A DNA stretch of 64,000 nt from JANWVO01 sp037446555 (GTDB taxonomy: Bacteria > Acidobacteriota > Terriglobia > Bryobacterales > Bryobacteraceae), in assembly GCA_037446555.1 (NCBI GenBank), contig JBBIIK010000004.1, forward strand, positions 124,001 to 188,000, read 5' to 3'. Shown here one piece after another: positions 51,993 to 60,382 of the stretch; position 1 is the first letter of the stretch; each line of letters starts with the position of its first letter. The notes beneath the pieces are model-generated. The model was not told where the DNA came from, searched no databases, and saw nothing but the letters and a program-made list of their open reading frames with translations. The position numbers and the translations under genes are program-made.

Positions 51993-53813
51993 TCAATGCT
52001 CCCAGTCCACCGACTGCAGCTCGTGCAGCCGCTGATAGATCCCGCCCTGCTCCACCAGTTCGGAGTGCGTGCCCATCTCGGTCACCCGCCCATCGCTCAG
52101 CACCACGATCCTGTCGGCGCGCCGGATCGTCGAGAGCCGGTGCGCAATCACGATCACCGTCCGGTTCGCCATCAGGTTCGCCAGCGCCCGCTGCACCAGC
52201 GCCTCGCTCTCCGTGTCGAGCTGCGACGTTGCCTCATCCAGCACGAGGATGGGCGCGTTCTTCAGCAGCGCGCGCGCAATCGCCAGCCGTTGCCGCTGCC
52301 CGCCGCTCAGCTTCGTGCCGCGCTCCCCCACCACGGTGTCGTAGCCCAGCGGCAACTCGCAAATGAAATCGTGCGCCATCGCCGCCTTTGCGGCTTCTTC
52401 CACTTCCTCGCGCGTGGCATCCGGGCGCCCGTAGCGAATGTTCGCTTCCACCGTGTCGTTGAACAGAAACGTCTCCTGCCCGACCATCGCGATCTGGCGC
52501 CGCAGCGATTTCAGCGTGAACTCCCGGATGTCTGTCCCGTCGATCCGCACCGCCCCTTCCGTCGGATCGTAGAACCGCACCAGCAGTGCCGCCAGCGTCG
52601 TTTTTCCCGCGCCGCTCGGCCCTACCGCCGCCGCCACTTCGCCCTTCTCCACGCGCAGAGTCACGTCCTTCAGGGCCTCTCCGTTCTGCGCGTCCGGATA
52701 CCGGAAGCTTACCTGGTCAAACTCGATCGCTTCCCGCAGCCCGGTGAGTTCCCGCGCGCCTGGCCGTTCGCTCACCAGCGGCTTGCGGTCCAAGTATTCG
52801 AACACGCGCTGGCTTGCGCCGGCTGCCTGCTGGAAGATGTTGTGGATTCCGGCCAGCCGCTTCACCGGCTCGTACAGCAGCAGCAATGCCGTGACGAACG
52901 ACATGAAGTCGCCTGTGGTCATCTGCCCGGCTTTGATCTGCTCCCGCGCGTAGGTCAGCAGGCCCACGATTGTCACCGCGCCGAAGAATTCGATGGTCGG
53001 CGAGGGCAGTCCCTGCATGGCGATGTATTTCAGGCTCGCCTGCCGGAAACGCTGCGCCACACGCCGGAACTTGGCGCTTTCCATGGCTTCCGCCGTGAAG
53101 CTCTTGACCACGGAGTGCCCGCTGAAGCCCTCCTGCAGGATCTCGCTCATCGCCGCGGCCTCGTCCTGCGCTCTCCGCGTGCTCTTGCGGATCCGCTTGC
53201 CCAGGCGCGCCGTGGGCAGCAGCACGAAGGGCAGCACGGTCAGCGAAACCAGCGCCAGCTTCCAGTCGTTCTGCACCAGCACGTAGCACATGCCCGCCGC
53301 CGCGAAGGTCTGCCGGAACCAGTCCGCCAGCATCTGCGACACCGCCAGCTGGATCTTCTCGATGTCGCTCAGGATCGACGACATCAGCCGCCCTGTCGAA
53401 TGCGAGCTGAAGAACGCGTGCTCCTCGCGGATCACCTTGTCGAATGTCTTCTGCCGGAGGTCGGTCACCGCCCCCAGCCCCGCGTAGCTGATTAGGTAGT
53501 TCCCCAGGTAGTCGGCGATTCCCTTAACGAAGAAGACCATCAAGATCGCAATGGCCACCATCGTCCAGACGTTGTGGACAGGGAAGGGGATCAGTTGGTC
53601 CAGATACAATTCCACGCCCGTCCACCTCGGCACCGGCAGCGGCATGCGCGCCTCCGGGGAGGACGGCTCCAGCACGCGGTCGAACACTGGCTTCAGAAGC
53701 ACAGGCAGCATGGCGCGCCCTGCGCCGGAGACCAGCATCAAGAACACCGCCACGGCGAGCACAGGCGTGTAGCGCCGCGCATAGGCCAGCAGCCGCAATG
53801 TCTCTCTCACCAT
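51993..53813 (-). CDS. MsbA-type ABC exporter (lipid A flippase family)
   Basis: 606 residues: six-helix exporter domain, then ATPase domain with Walker A GPSGAGKTTL, signature LSGGQ, Walker B ILVLDEATSQLD and IVIAHRLS. The neighbouring GT9 heptosyltransferase-like gene, overlapped by 7 bp, supports lipid A/LPS core export. ATG 53813. A periplasmic loop of about 35 residues after TM1 is longer than in E. coli MsbA. Confidence 0.9.
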   Translation of the reverse strand: MVRETLRLLAYARRYTPVLAVAVFLMLVSGAGRAMLPVLLKPVFDRVLEPSSPEARMPLPVPRWTGVELYLDQLIPFPVHNVWTMVAIAILMVFFVKGIADYLGNYLISYAGLGAVTDLRQKTFDKVIREEHAFFSSHSTGRLMSSILSDIEKIQLAVSQMLADWFRQTFAAAGMCYVLVQNDWKLALVSLTVLPFVLLPTARLGKRIRKSTRRAQDEAAAMSEILQEGFSGHSVVKSFTAEAMESAKFRRVAQRFRQASLKYIAMQGLPSPTIEFFGAVTIVGLLTYAREQIKAGQMTTGDFMSFVTALLLLYEPVKRLAGIHNIFQQAAGASQRVFEYLDRKPLVSERPGARELTGLREAIEFDQVSFRYPDAQNGEALKDVTLRVEKGEVAAAVGPSGAGKTTLAALLVRFYDPTEGAVRIDGTDIREFTLKSLRRQIAMVGQETFLFNDTVEANIRYGRPDATREEVEEAAKAAMAHDFICELPLGYDTVVGERGTKLSGGQRQRLAIARALLKNAPILVLDEATSQLDTESEALVQRALANLMANRTVIVIAHRLSTIRRADRIVVLSDGRVTEMGTHSELVEQGGIYQRLHELQSVDWEH

Positions 53814-54721
53814 GCGCGCGCCCTCAACCGCTCGGCCGCTTCCGCCGCGCAATCCACCGGGATCGCATTGAGACCTTCGGGCGAGTGCAGCACCTCCGCC
53901 TCGGCGCGCCACGGGCCCCAGATCCGCGGGTCGGACCGTCCGAACAGCACCACGGCCGGCACGCCCAGCGCCGCCGCCATGTGCGCCGGGCCGCTATCGT
54001 TGCCCGCAAACAGCTTCGCTCCGGCGATCCACCCCTTCACCTCGCCGAGCGGCGCGCCCTGCACGCATTCGAATTCCGCCAATGGCGCGAAGTCATCCGC
54101 GGCGGCGCCCAGCACCACCACCTCCAGCCCGTGCCCGCGCCTCAGGAGCCGGCCCAGCTCAACAAACCGCTCTGCCGGCCAGCGTTTGTCCGCCGCCGCA
54201 GCGAAGGGATGGATCACCGCGTAGGGCGAGCGGCGCGGCGGCGAGGCGCCGTACAACCGCGCCTTCGGGATCTCGGCGCGGAGCACGCCGAGATAAAACA
54301 TGGCCGATGCCAAATGTTCGGCCGTATGGACCACCCGTTCCTCGCCCAGAATCTCTTGCGCCCGCGGGATGCGCACGTGGTAGGTCCACGCGAACCGGTG
54401 GTGCCCGAACCCCGCGCGCAGCCGCGCCCCGCTCGCCAGCATCAGCCACGCGCTGCGCGTTCCGCCATGCAGGTTCACCGCCAGCTCCGGCTGCCATGCG
54501 CGAACGGATGCCGCCAGCGGATCAAGAATCGCGTCCACCGCCGGGTGATGCTCGAAGACCGCTGCAAAGCGCGGCTCCACGGCCACCGCCACGCGCAGGT
54601 CCGGCCGAAAGGCGTGCAGCAGCTCGAGCGCGGGCGTCGTCAGAACGCAATCGCCCAGCGACCGCAGGCGCACCATCAGCACCCGCGCCCCCGGGCTCAG
54701 GCTGTCGAGCGCAGGCGCCAT
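53807..54721 (-). CDS. Glycosyltransferase family 9 (heptosyltransferase-like)
   Basis: 304 residues. GT9 marks: RVLMVRLRSLGDCVLTTPAL near the N-terminus, VNLHGGTRSAWL, AADKRWPAERFVELG, and FAGNDSGPAHMAAALGVPAVVLFG (nucleotide-sugar site). Transfers heptose or related sugar to the LPS core on the inner leaflet; exact donor unknown. 8 bp after the Trm112-like gene and overlapping msbA. Confidence 0.9.
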   Translation of the reverse strand: MAPALDSLSPGARVLMVRLRSLGDCVLTTPALELLHAFRPDLRVAVAVEPRFAAVFEHHPAVDAILDPLAASVRAWQPELAVNLHGGTRSAWLMLASGARLRAGFGHHRFAWTYHVRIPRAQEILGEERVVHTAEHLASAMFYLGVLRAEIPKARLYGASPPRRSPYAVIHPFAAAADKRWPAERFVELGRLLRRGHGLEVVVLGAAADDFAPLAEFECVQGAPLGEVKGWIAGAKLFAGNDSGPAHMAAALGVPAVVLFGRSDPRIWGPWRAEAEVLHSPEGLNAIPVDCAAEAAERLRARAW

Positions 54722-54729
54722 GCGTGCGG

Positions 54730-54900
54730 CTACTCTTCGATCGTCGCCTCGCTCACCAGCATCACCGGGATGTCTTCCCGGATGGGATACACGCGGCGGC
54801 ACTTGGGGCACTTCAGCCCTTGCTGGTCCTCGGTCAGCTGCACGGGCTCCTTGCAGACCGGACACACCAGAATGTCGAGAAGATCCTGACTGATCGCCAT
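54730..54900 (-). CDS. Trm112-like zinc-ribbon protein
   Basis: 56 residues: LLDILVCPVCKEPV, then LKCPKCRRVYPI and REDIPVMLVSEA, the four cysteines in two C-P-x-C pairs forming a zinc ribbon. The family (YcaR/UPF0434) often sits beside lpxK, kdsB or other LPS genes, as here beside GT9 and msbA. ATG 54900 has AGGGAG upstream and TAAAAT 10 nt before. Confidence 0.88.
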   Translation of the reverse strand: MAISQDLLDILVCPVCKEPVQLTEDQQGLKCPKCRRVYPIREDIPVMLVSEATIEE

Positions 54901-54927
54901 GGACTCCCTGATTTTAGCAGAGCGCCC

Positions 54928-55590
54928 TCAGGCGCCCCTCATCTCCTCGCGCGCCTTCCGGATCACTTCCAGGAACTGCCGCGCCCGCTCCTCGAACACC
55001 TCGAACCGGCCCTCTTTGATCGTCTTGGCGTCTACCAGCTCTCCGCCCACCGCCACCGCGCACGCCCCGGCCTTCAGGAAATCGCCTGCCGTCGTCAGGC
55101 TCACGCCGCCCGTGGGAATCAGTTCGATCTGCGGGAAAGGCCCTTTCAGCGCCTTGATGTACTTCGCCCCGCCGACGTTGTCGCACGGGAATACCTTCAC
55201 GATGTCGGCGCCCGCCTCCCACGCCGCCAGCACCTCCGTCGGCGTCAGCGCGCCGGGCATGATCGGTTTCGAATAGCGGCGCGCCATCTCGATGGTCTTC
55301 GGATTCAGCGCCGGCGTCACGAAGAACTGCGCTCCGGCCAGCATGCAGATGCGGCATGTTTCCGCATCGAGCACCGTGCCCGCGCCCAGCACCATCCGGT
55401 CGCCGAACTGATCGGCCAGCTTCTCCAGCACCTTCACCGCGCCTGGCACGGTCATGGTCACTTCGGCCGCGCGGATTCCTCCCCGGTAAATCGCCTCGAT
55501 CGCCTTGTAGGCGCCCTCGGCCGAAGGCGCGCGCACCACCGGAACGATGCCGATCTCCAGAATCGAGGAGAGAATCGTCTCTTTTTTCAT
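54928..55590 (-). CDS. eda: KDPG/KHG aldolase
   Basis: Cleaves 2-keto-3-deoxy-6-phosphogluconate to pyruvate and glyceraldehyde-3-phosphate (Entner-Doudoroff). 220 residues, class I TIM barrel: catalytic Glu43 in AAEVTMTV and Schiff-base Lys132 in DIVKVFP; phosphate loop PTGGVS. TAGGAT ends 6 nt before ATG 55590 and no Shine-Dalgarno is seen, suggesting a leaderless mRNA for the whole downstream housekeeping operon. edd is not present. Confidence 0.93.
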   Translation of the reverse strand: MKKETILSSILEIGIVPVVRAPSAEGAYKAIEAIYRGGIRAAEVTMTVPGAVKVLEKLADQFGDRMVLGAGTVLDAETCRICMLAGAQFFVTPALNPKTIEMARRYSKPIMPGALTPTEVLAAWEAGADIVKVFPCDNVGGAKYIKALKGPFPQIELIPTGGVSLTTAGDFLKAGACAVAVGGELVDAKTIKEGRFEVFEERARQFLEVIRKAREEMRGA

Positions 55591-55596
55591 GCTTCG

Positions 55597-55602
55597 ATCC
55601 TA
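55597..55602 (-). promoter_or_regulatory. -10-like TAGGAT, 6 nt before eda
   Basis: Head of a long operon. Divergent with the TATCCT at 55626; the two hexamers are 23 bp apart, so polymerases on both strands would compete. Confidence 0.4.
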
Positions 55603-55625
55603 TCACCGCCGCTCCGCCGCCGCGC

Positions 55626-55631
55626 TATCCT
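55626..55631 (+). promoter_or_regulatory. -10-like TATCCT, 6 nt before the cyclophilin gene
   Basis: Same geometry as TATAAT at 17521 and TACAAT at 38267. Confidence 0.4.
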
Positions 55632-55637
55632 GTCACC

Positions 55638-56357
55638 ATGAAGCAGTTTGGCCTGATGCTCTCCAGCGCTTTGATCGTACTGGCTGTGGCCGCCGGGCAG
55701 ACGCAGCCGCCGGCCGGGACGCCCGCCCGTGAGAACGGCCTCTATGCCACCATTGGCGTGTCCCACGGCAAGGAGCCGATGGGCAGGATTGTTCTGAAGC
55801 TCTACGAGGCGGAATCCCCCATCACCGTCCGCAACTTTGTCGATCTCGCCCTCGGGCGCAAAGCATGGTCTGACCCGAAGACCGGCGCGCGCGTGCGGCG
55901 TCCGCTTTACAACGGCCTCACCTTTCACCGCGTGATCCCGGGATTCATGATCCAGGGCGGCGATCCGCTCGGCAATGGCACGGGTGGCACGGCCGTCATC
56001 AAGGACGAGTTCCACCCCACGCTCAAGTTCGACATCCCCGGACGCCTCGCCATGGCCAACGCCGGGCCCAACACCGGCTCCTGCCAGTTCTTCATCACGG
56101 AAGTTCCCACGCCCCACCTGAACGGCAAGCACACCATCTTCGGCCAGGTGGTCGAAGGGCAGGATTTGGTGGGCAAGATCGCGCGCGTTTCCCGCGGCGC
56201 CAACGACAAGCCCGTCACGCCGGTCATCATGACCAAAGTGAGCATCGAGCGCGTCGGCCCGGCTCCAGAGGGCGGCATCGTGCTGACGCCGCCGGCGAAG
56301 CCCGCTGCGAAGAAGGCCACGCCTGCTGCAAAACCGAAGGCCCCGGCGTCGAAGTAG
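55638..56357 (+). CDS. Secreted cyclophilin-type peptidyl-prolyl isomerase
   Basis: 239 residues. Signal peptide (LMLSSALIVLAVAAG), then a cyclophilin domain: YNGLTFHRVIPGFMIQGGDP (active-site Arg and Phe), GRLAMANAGPNTGSCQFFIT and LNGKHTIFGQVVEG. A C-terminal Lys/Ala/Pro tail (KPAAKKATPAAKPKAP) follows. Assists proline isomerisation in periplasmic proteins. Confidence 0.93.
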   Translation: MKQFGLMLSSALIVLAVAAGQTQPPAGTPARENGLYATIGVSHGKEPMGRIVLKLYEAESPITVRNFVDLALGRKAWSDPKTGARVRRPLYNGLTFHRVIPGFMIQGGDPLGNGTGGTAVIKDEFHPTLKFDIPGRLAMANAGPNTGSCQFFITEVPTPHLNGKHTIFGQVVEGQDLVGKIARVSRGANDKPVTPVIMTKVSIERVGPAPEGGIVLTPPAKPAAKKATPAAKPKAPASK

Positions 56358-56429
56358 CCGGCAGATCCCTGACCCAGGCCGCCTTCGCCCGCGGCAATCC
56401 TCCGTGCCGCAGGGCCGATCTGTCCGTTC

Positions 56430-56702
56430 TTATGTTCCGGCGCGGCCCCTGGCGCGGCCGCGCTGCGCCTGGAGTCTCCACCATTTACCCTCCTCATCCC
56501 GCCACAGTAAGTACACGGCCCCGGCGGCGCGCACGCGGAAGCAGGACTTGCCCGGCTCGTACCACTGCTCCAGAACGTCCTCAACCTCGAACGCCTTGCC
56601 GCCCCAACGAAACCTCAGCGGGCGCTCCTCGCCCTTGTAGCCCGCATAGCAATCCACTTCGATCTCCGCCGGCGCGCCGCCGGGCGTGTCCAAAGGGCCC
56701 AC
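56430..56702 (-). CDS. Small conserved protein, DUF6504-like
   Basis: 90 residues: EIEVDCYAGYKGEERPLRFR then KAFEVEDVLEQWYEPG, CFRVRAAGAVYLLWRDEE and KWWRL. Seems to belong to a family of small beta-rich proteins seen beside DNA-repair genes in other bacteria; no such gene adjoins here. Start GTG 56702 or TTG 56693. Confidence 0.7.
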   Translation of the reverse strand: MGPLDTPGGAPAEIEVDCYAGYKGEERPLRFRWGGKAFEVEDVLEQWYEPGKSCFRVRAAGAVYLLWRDEEGKWWRLQAQRGRARGRAGT

Positions 56703-56727
56703 GCCCCCATGCTACGCTTTCACTGTC

Positions 56728-57189
56728 ATGAAGTTGAGCGACGCTTTCCTGGCGCAGGGCGAACAGGGCTTCGCCGATCTGCTGCGCCGGGTCTCCATCA
56801 GCCGTTTGAAGACCTACCAGCTGTATGAGCCGCTGAAAGTCCGCACTCATCTGCACAAGCTGAACAGCGAGACGCTGCGCAAGGCGGCTCCGCGCCTCTG
56901 GGAGCGGCTCGGGCAGGGTGATGAAGATCTGGCTTCGGATCTGGCGCAGGCAGTGCTGGTCTGCCACCTCGACATGATCATCGCCACGCTCGACCTGCTC
57001 GGCATTCCCCACCAGGACGGCTTCTTCGCCAAGGATGCCGACGTGAGCTCCTTCCTGACCGAAGGCTGGCAGCAGCGTGCCTACGACGCGCTCAGGGACC
57101 GCTTCCCGCCGCAGGTGCTCGCCTTCTACCTCAACCACCTCGGCATCGAAACAGGCAAAGCGCAGGATCTCTTCCATCCGGCATCCTGA
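56728..57189 (+). CDS. Conserved hypothetical helical protein
   Basis: 153 residues, no signal peptide. Mostly helical: MKLSDAFLAQGEQGFADLLR, VSISRLKTYQLYEPLKVRTH, LDMIIATLDLLGIPH, FPPQVLAFYLNHLGIETG. Family not recognised. TACGCT lies 9 nt upstream of ATG 56728, without a clear Shine-Dalgarno. Convergent with the large propeller gene (18 bp apart). Confidence 0.7.
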   Translation: MKLSDAFLAQGEQGFADLLRRVSISRLKTYQLYEPLKVRTHLHKLNSETLRKAAPRLWERLGQGDEDLASDLAQAVLVCHLDMIIATLDLLGIPHQDGFFAKDADVSSFLTEGWQQRAYDALRDRFPPQVLAFYLNHLGIETGKAQDLFHPAS

Positions 57190-57207
57190 CGCCCCCGCCG
57201 GCGGCGC

Positions 57208-60200
57208 TCAGCGCACCGCGACGGCAGGCAGGTTCTTCTCCTTCACCAGACGGTTGAAGGCGTCCAGTTCCTTCTTCAGCAGCCCGTCCAGCGTGCGGAG
57301 CTGCGCGTTGACGCGCGAGGCGAGCTCTTCATACAGCTGCTGGCTCTGCGCCGTCGGACGCGCCTCGGCGCTGCCGGCGATCGAGGCCAGTGCCGCCAGC
57401 TTGTTGTTGAGCTTGATCGGGTAGTTCAGCGGATCTTGCGAAGAGCGGTTTTTCGTCTGATAAAGCTCCTCTTCCACCGCTGTCAGCTTTGCAGCCAGAT
57501 CCTTCGCCGCCTTTTCCAGGACAGCGTCGCGCTTGCCCCACGCCTCCACCTGGGAGCGGACTTCGCGAATTTTCAGGATCGCCTCGTGAGTTTCTGTCAG
57601 TTTGTCTCGAATCTGCAGCAGGAATTGCTCCTGAATTTCCAGATCCTCCTGCGTGATATCCGTCAGGCGGGGATCTTTCCGGATCTCGAATTCCGTCTCG
57701 AAGGAGACTTTTCCTGCGGAAAACCGCGCCTTGTAGCGGCCCGGCGCCGCCTTGGGCCCCCGAACCGAGCCCGCCCAAAGGATCAGATTCGGAATGGATT
57801 TTGCGTCCTCGTGGCGTAAGTCCCACACAAAACGGTTGAGACCCTTCGAGGGCTGGAAACGCGCCGTCTGCCCTCCCCGGCGGCTGCCAGAAGGCTCTTC
57901 CTCGGCGCTCTCCTGCCGGGCACTGGACGAGAAGCGCCGGATCACTTTCCCGCGCGCGTCCAGGATCTCCAGCACAGCCTCCCCTTGCGGCGCCTCGTCC
58001 AGCCAGAAGTGGAACACCGCGCCCGCGGGCGGGTTCTCGCCCACGGTTATGCCCGGGCGCACAGGCGCCCACGAGGCTGTCATTCGCCAGGCAGGCTCCA
58101 CAGGGAAGAAGCCGTTGCCCCGCCGCTTCCACCCGTACAGAACGGGGAGGTCATCCAGAATCCAGAATGAGCGCCCCTGCGTGGCGACTACGAGGTCCTT
58201 TATCTCCTTGTGCAGAGCCAGGTCGGTGATGGGAACCACAGGCAGGTTCAATTGCAGGGACTCCCAGGAGCCGCCGTCGTCGAACGAAACGTACATGCCG
58301 GTCTCCGTGCCTGCATACAGCAGCCCGGCCACGTTTGGATCCTCGCGCACCACCCGCGTGAAAGCTTCTTCGGGGATGCCGGACGTGATCCGCGTCCAGG
58401 ACTTGCCAGCGTCTGTGGTGCGGTAGAGATAGGGGCGGAAGTCACCGTGCTTGTACATGGTGGCGGCGAAATAGGCCTTCTTCGGATCGTGCGGGGATGC
58501 TTCGATGGAGTTAATCTGGATCCACTCCGGCATCAACGATACGGGCGGCGTGACATTGCGCCAGTTCTTGCCGCCGTCCTCGGTGACCCACACCAGCCCG
58601 TCGTCGGTTCCCGCCCAGATCATGCCGCGCGCGAGCGGGCTCTCCGCCACCGTGAATATCGTGCAGTAGTATTCGACCCCCGTGTTGTCCTTCGTAATCG
58701 GTCCGCCGGAAGGCCCCAATTTGGACGGATCATTGCGAGTCAAGTCGGGAGAGATCGCCTCCCAGCTCTGCCCCTCATTCGCCGATTTGAACAGGATATT
58801 TCCCGCTGTATACAGCACGCCCGGATCGTGCAGCGAGAAAAGGATCGGGAAATTCCACTGGAAGCGGTACTTCATTCCCTCCGCCCCGTAGCCCATGGGG
58901 TTGTCGGGCCAGACGTTGACGGCGCGGGTCTGCCCCGTGCGGTGGTCATAACGGGTCAGATAGCCGCCGTAGGAGCCGGCGAAGACGATGTTTGCATCCT
59001 TTGGCGAGGGCGCGATCCATCCGGACTCTCCGCCGCCGGCAGGCCACCAATGCTCCCTCGTGATGAAGGAATCGCTGGAGCGGGACGGGATGCGCACGGT
59101 CGTGTTGTCCTGCTGAGCTCCGTAGATGTTATATGGAAACTCCCGGTCGAGCGTCACGCGGTAGAACTGCGCCGTGGGCTGTTCCTGGCTGGTCCACGTT
59201 CGCCCGCCATCCACGGTGACGCTGGCGCCGCCGTCGTCGCCGTTGATCATGCGGCGGTTGTCCGCCGGATCGAGCCACAGGTCGTGGTTGTCGGAGTGCG
59301 GCGTCGGAATCGGACGGAAGGTCGCGCCGCCGTCATCGGAGCGCCAGAACTGCACGTTCTGGGCGTAGACGCGGTCCGGGTTCAGCGGATCCGCGTGGAT
59401 GTGCGTGTAGTACCACGCGCGCTGCCGCAGATTGCGGTTGTCGTTCACCCGCCGCCACGTCTTGCCCGCGTCGCCGGAGCGGAACAGCCCGCCGTCCTCA
59501 GCCTCGATCTGCGCCCAGACCCGGTCCGGGTTGGCGCCTGAGACGCTGACGCCGATCCTCCCGATCAGCCCCCTGGGCAAGCCGGAGTTGCGCGTGATCT
59601 CCGTCCACGTCTCGCCCCCGTCGGTGGACTGAAACAGCCCCGATCCCGGGCCGCCGGACTCCAGCGCCCACGGCGTGCGCCGCACGTCCCAAAGCGCGGC
59701 GTACAGCACGTTCGGATTGGAAGGATCCAGTGCAAGATCCACTGCGCCGGCGCGGTCATTGCGGTACAGCACCTTCCGCCAGGTCTTGCCGCCATCCGTC
59801 GTCTTGTAAACGCCGCGCTCCTCGCTGGCATTGAAAATAGCGCCCAGCGCCGCCGCCCATGCGATGTCCGGATTGCGCGGATGCACGCGGATGCGGGGAA
59901 TGTGGCGCGAGAGCGGCAACCCGGCGTGCTTCCACGTACGCCCGGCATCGGAGGACTTCCAAACCCCGTCGCCGTGACTCACGTTGCCGCGAATGCAGCC
60001 CTCGCCCATACCCACATACACGACGTTCGGATCGGAGTGCGCCACGGCGATGCTGCCCACGGAACCAGTACGGAAGAAGCCGTCCGAGACGGGCAGCCAC
60101 GTCTTGCCCGCATCGGTTGTCTTCCACACGCCCCCGCCCGTGGCGCCATAGTAGAAGACATCGGGTTGCCCCGGCACGCCCGTTACAGCCGTCACCCGCC

Positions 60201-60318
60201 CGCCCCGGTAGGGGCCGATGGAGCGGTACTTCAGGCTCTTCCAGGCGGGAGCCGCCTCTTGCGCCGCCAGTCCGGCGGCAAGAATCAGAACCAGTGGCAG
60301 TGCTGTTTTGCGTCTCAT
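57208..60318 (-). CDS. Large secreted sortilin/VPS10-like propeller protein
   Basis: 1036 residues. Signal peptide ends near ALAAQE; then many Asp-box repeats (VWKTTDAGKTW, VWKSSDAGRTW, VYKTTDGGKTW, LFQSTDGGETW, LFRSGDAGKTW, WVTEDGGKNW, YRTTDAGKSW), as in the ten-bladed VPS10/photosystem-stability-factor group. The last 160 residues form helices or coiled coil (EDLEIQEQFLLQIRDKLTET). Commonly annotated as glycosyl hydrolase, but no catalytic residues can be pointed to. A TACAAT lies 26 nt upstream of the start. Paralogous in type to the 326-residue protein at 11119. Confidence 0.88.
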   Translation of the reverse strand: MRRKTALPLVLILAAGLAAQEAAPAWKSLKYRSIGPYRGGRVTAVTGVPGQPDVFYYGATGGGVWKTTDAGKTWLPVSDGFFRTGSVGSIAVAHSDPNVVYVGMGEGCIRGNVSHGDGVWKSSDAGRTWKHAGLPLSRHIPRIRVHPRNPDIAWAAALGAIFNASEERGVYKTTDGGKTWRKVLYRNDRAGAVDLALDPSNPNVLYAALWDVRRTPWALESGGPGSGLFQSTDGGETWTEITRNSGLPRGLIGRIGVSVSGANPDRVWAQIEAEDGGLFRSGDAGKTWRRVNDNRNLRQRAWYYTHIHADPLNPDRVYAQNVQFWRSDDGGATFRPIPTPHSDNHDLWLDPADNRRMINGDDGGASVTVDGGRTWTSQEQPTAQFYRVTLDREFPYNIYGAQQDNTTVRIPSRSSDSFITREHWWPAGGGESGWIAPSPKDANIVFAGSYGGYLTRYDHRTGQTRAVNVWPDNPMGYGAEGMKYRFQWNFPILFSLHDPGVLYTAGNILFKSANEGQSWEAISPDLTRNDPSKLGPSGGPITKDNTGVEYYCTIFTVAESPLARGMIWAGTDDGLVWVTEDGGKNWRNVTPPVSLMPEWIQINSIEASPHDPKKAYFAATMYKHGDFRPYLYRTTDAGKSWTRITSGIPEEAFTRVVREDPNVAGLLYAGTETGMYVSFDDGGSWESLQLNLPVVPITDLALHKEIKDLVVATQGRSFWILDDLPVLYGWKRRGNGFFPVEPAWRMTASWAPVRPGITVGENPPAGAVFHFWLDEAPQGEAVLEILDARGKVIRRFSSSARQESAEEEPSGSRRGGQTARFQPSKGLNRFVWDLRHEDAKSIPNLILWAGSVRGPKAAPGRYKARFSAGKVSFETEFEIRKDPRLTDITQEDLEIQEQFLLQIRDKLTETHEAILKIREVRSQVEAWGKRDAVLEKAAKDLAAKLTAVEEELYQTKNRSSQDPLNYPIKLNNKLAALASIAGSAEARPTAQSQQLYEELASRVNAQLRTLDGLLKKELDAFNRLVKEKNLPAVAVR

Positions 60319-60382
60319 TTGGGGAATCTCACCGAATGCGTTTATTGTATGCGGAGCTACCCTGAAGAAGAGGAGGTGGGTG

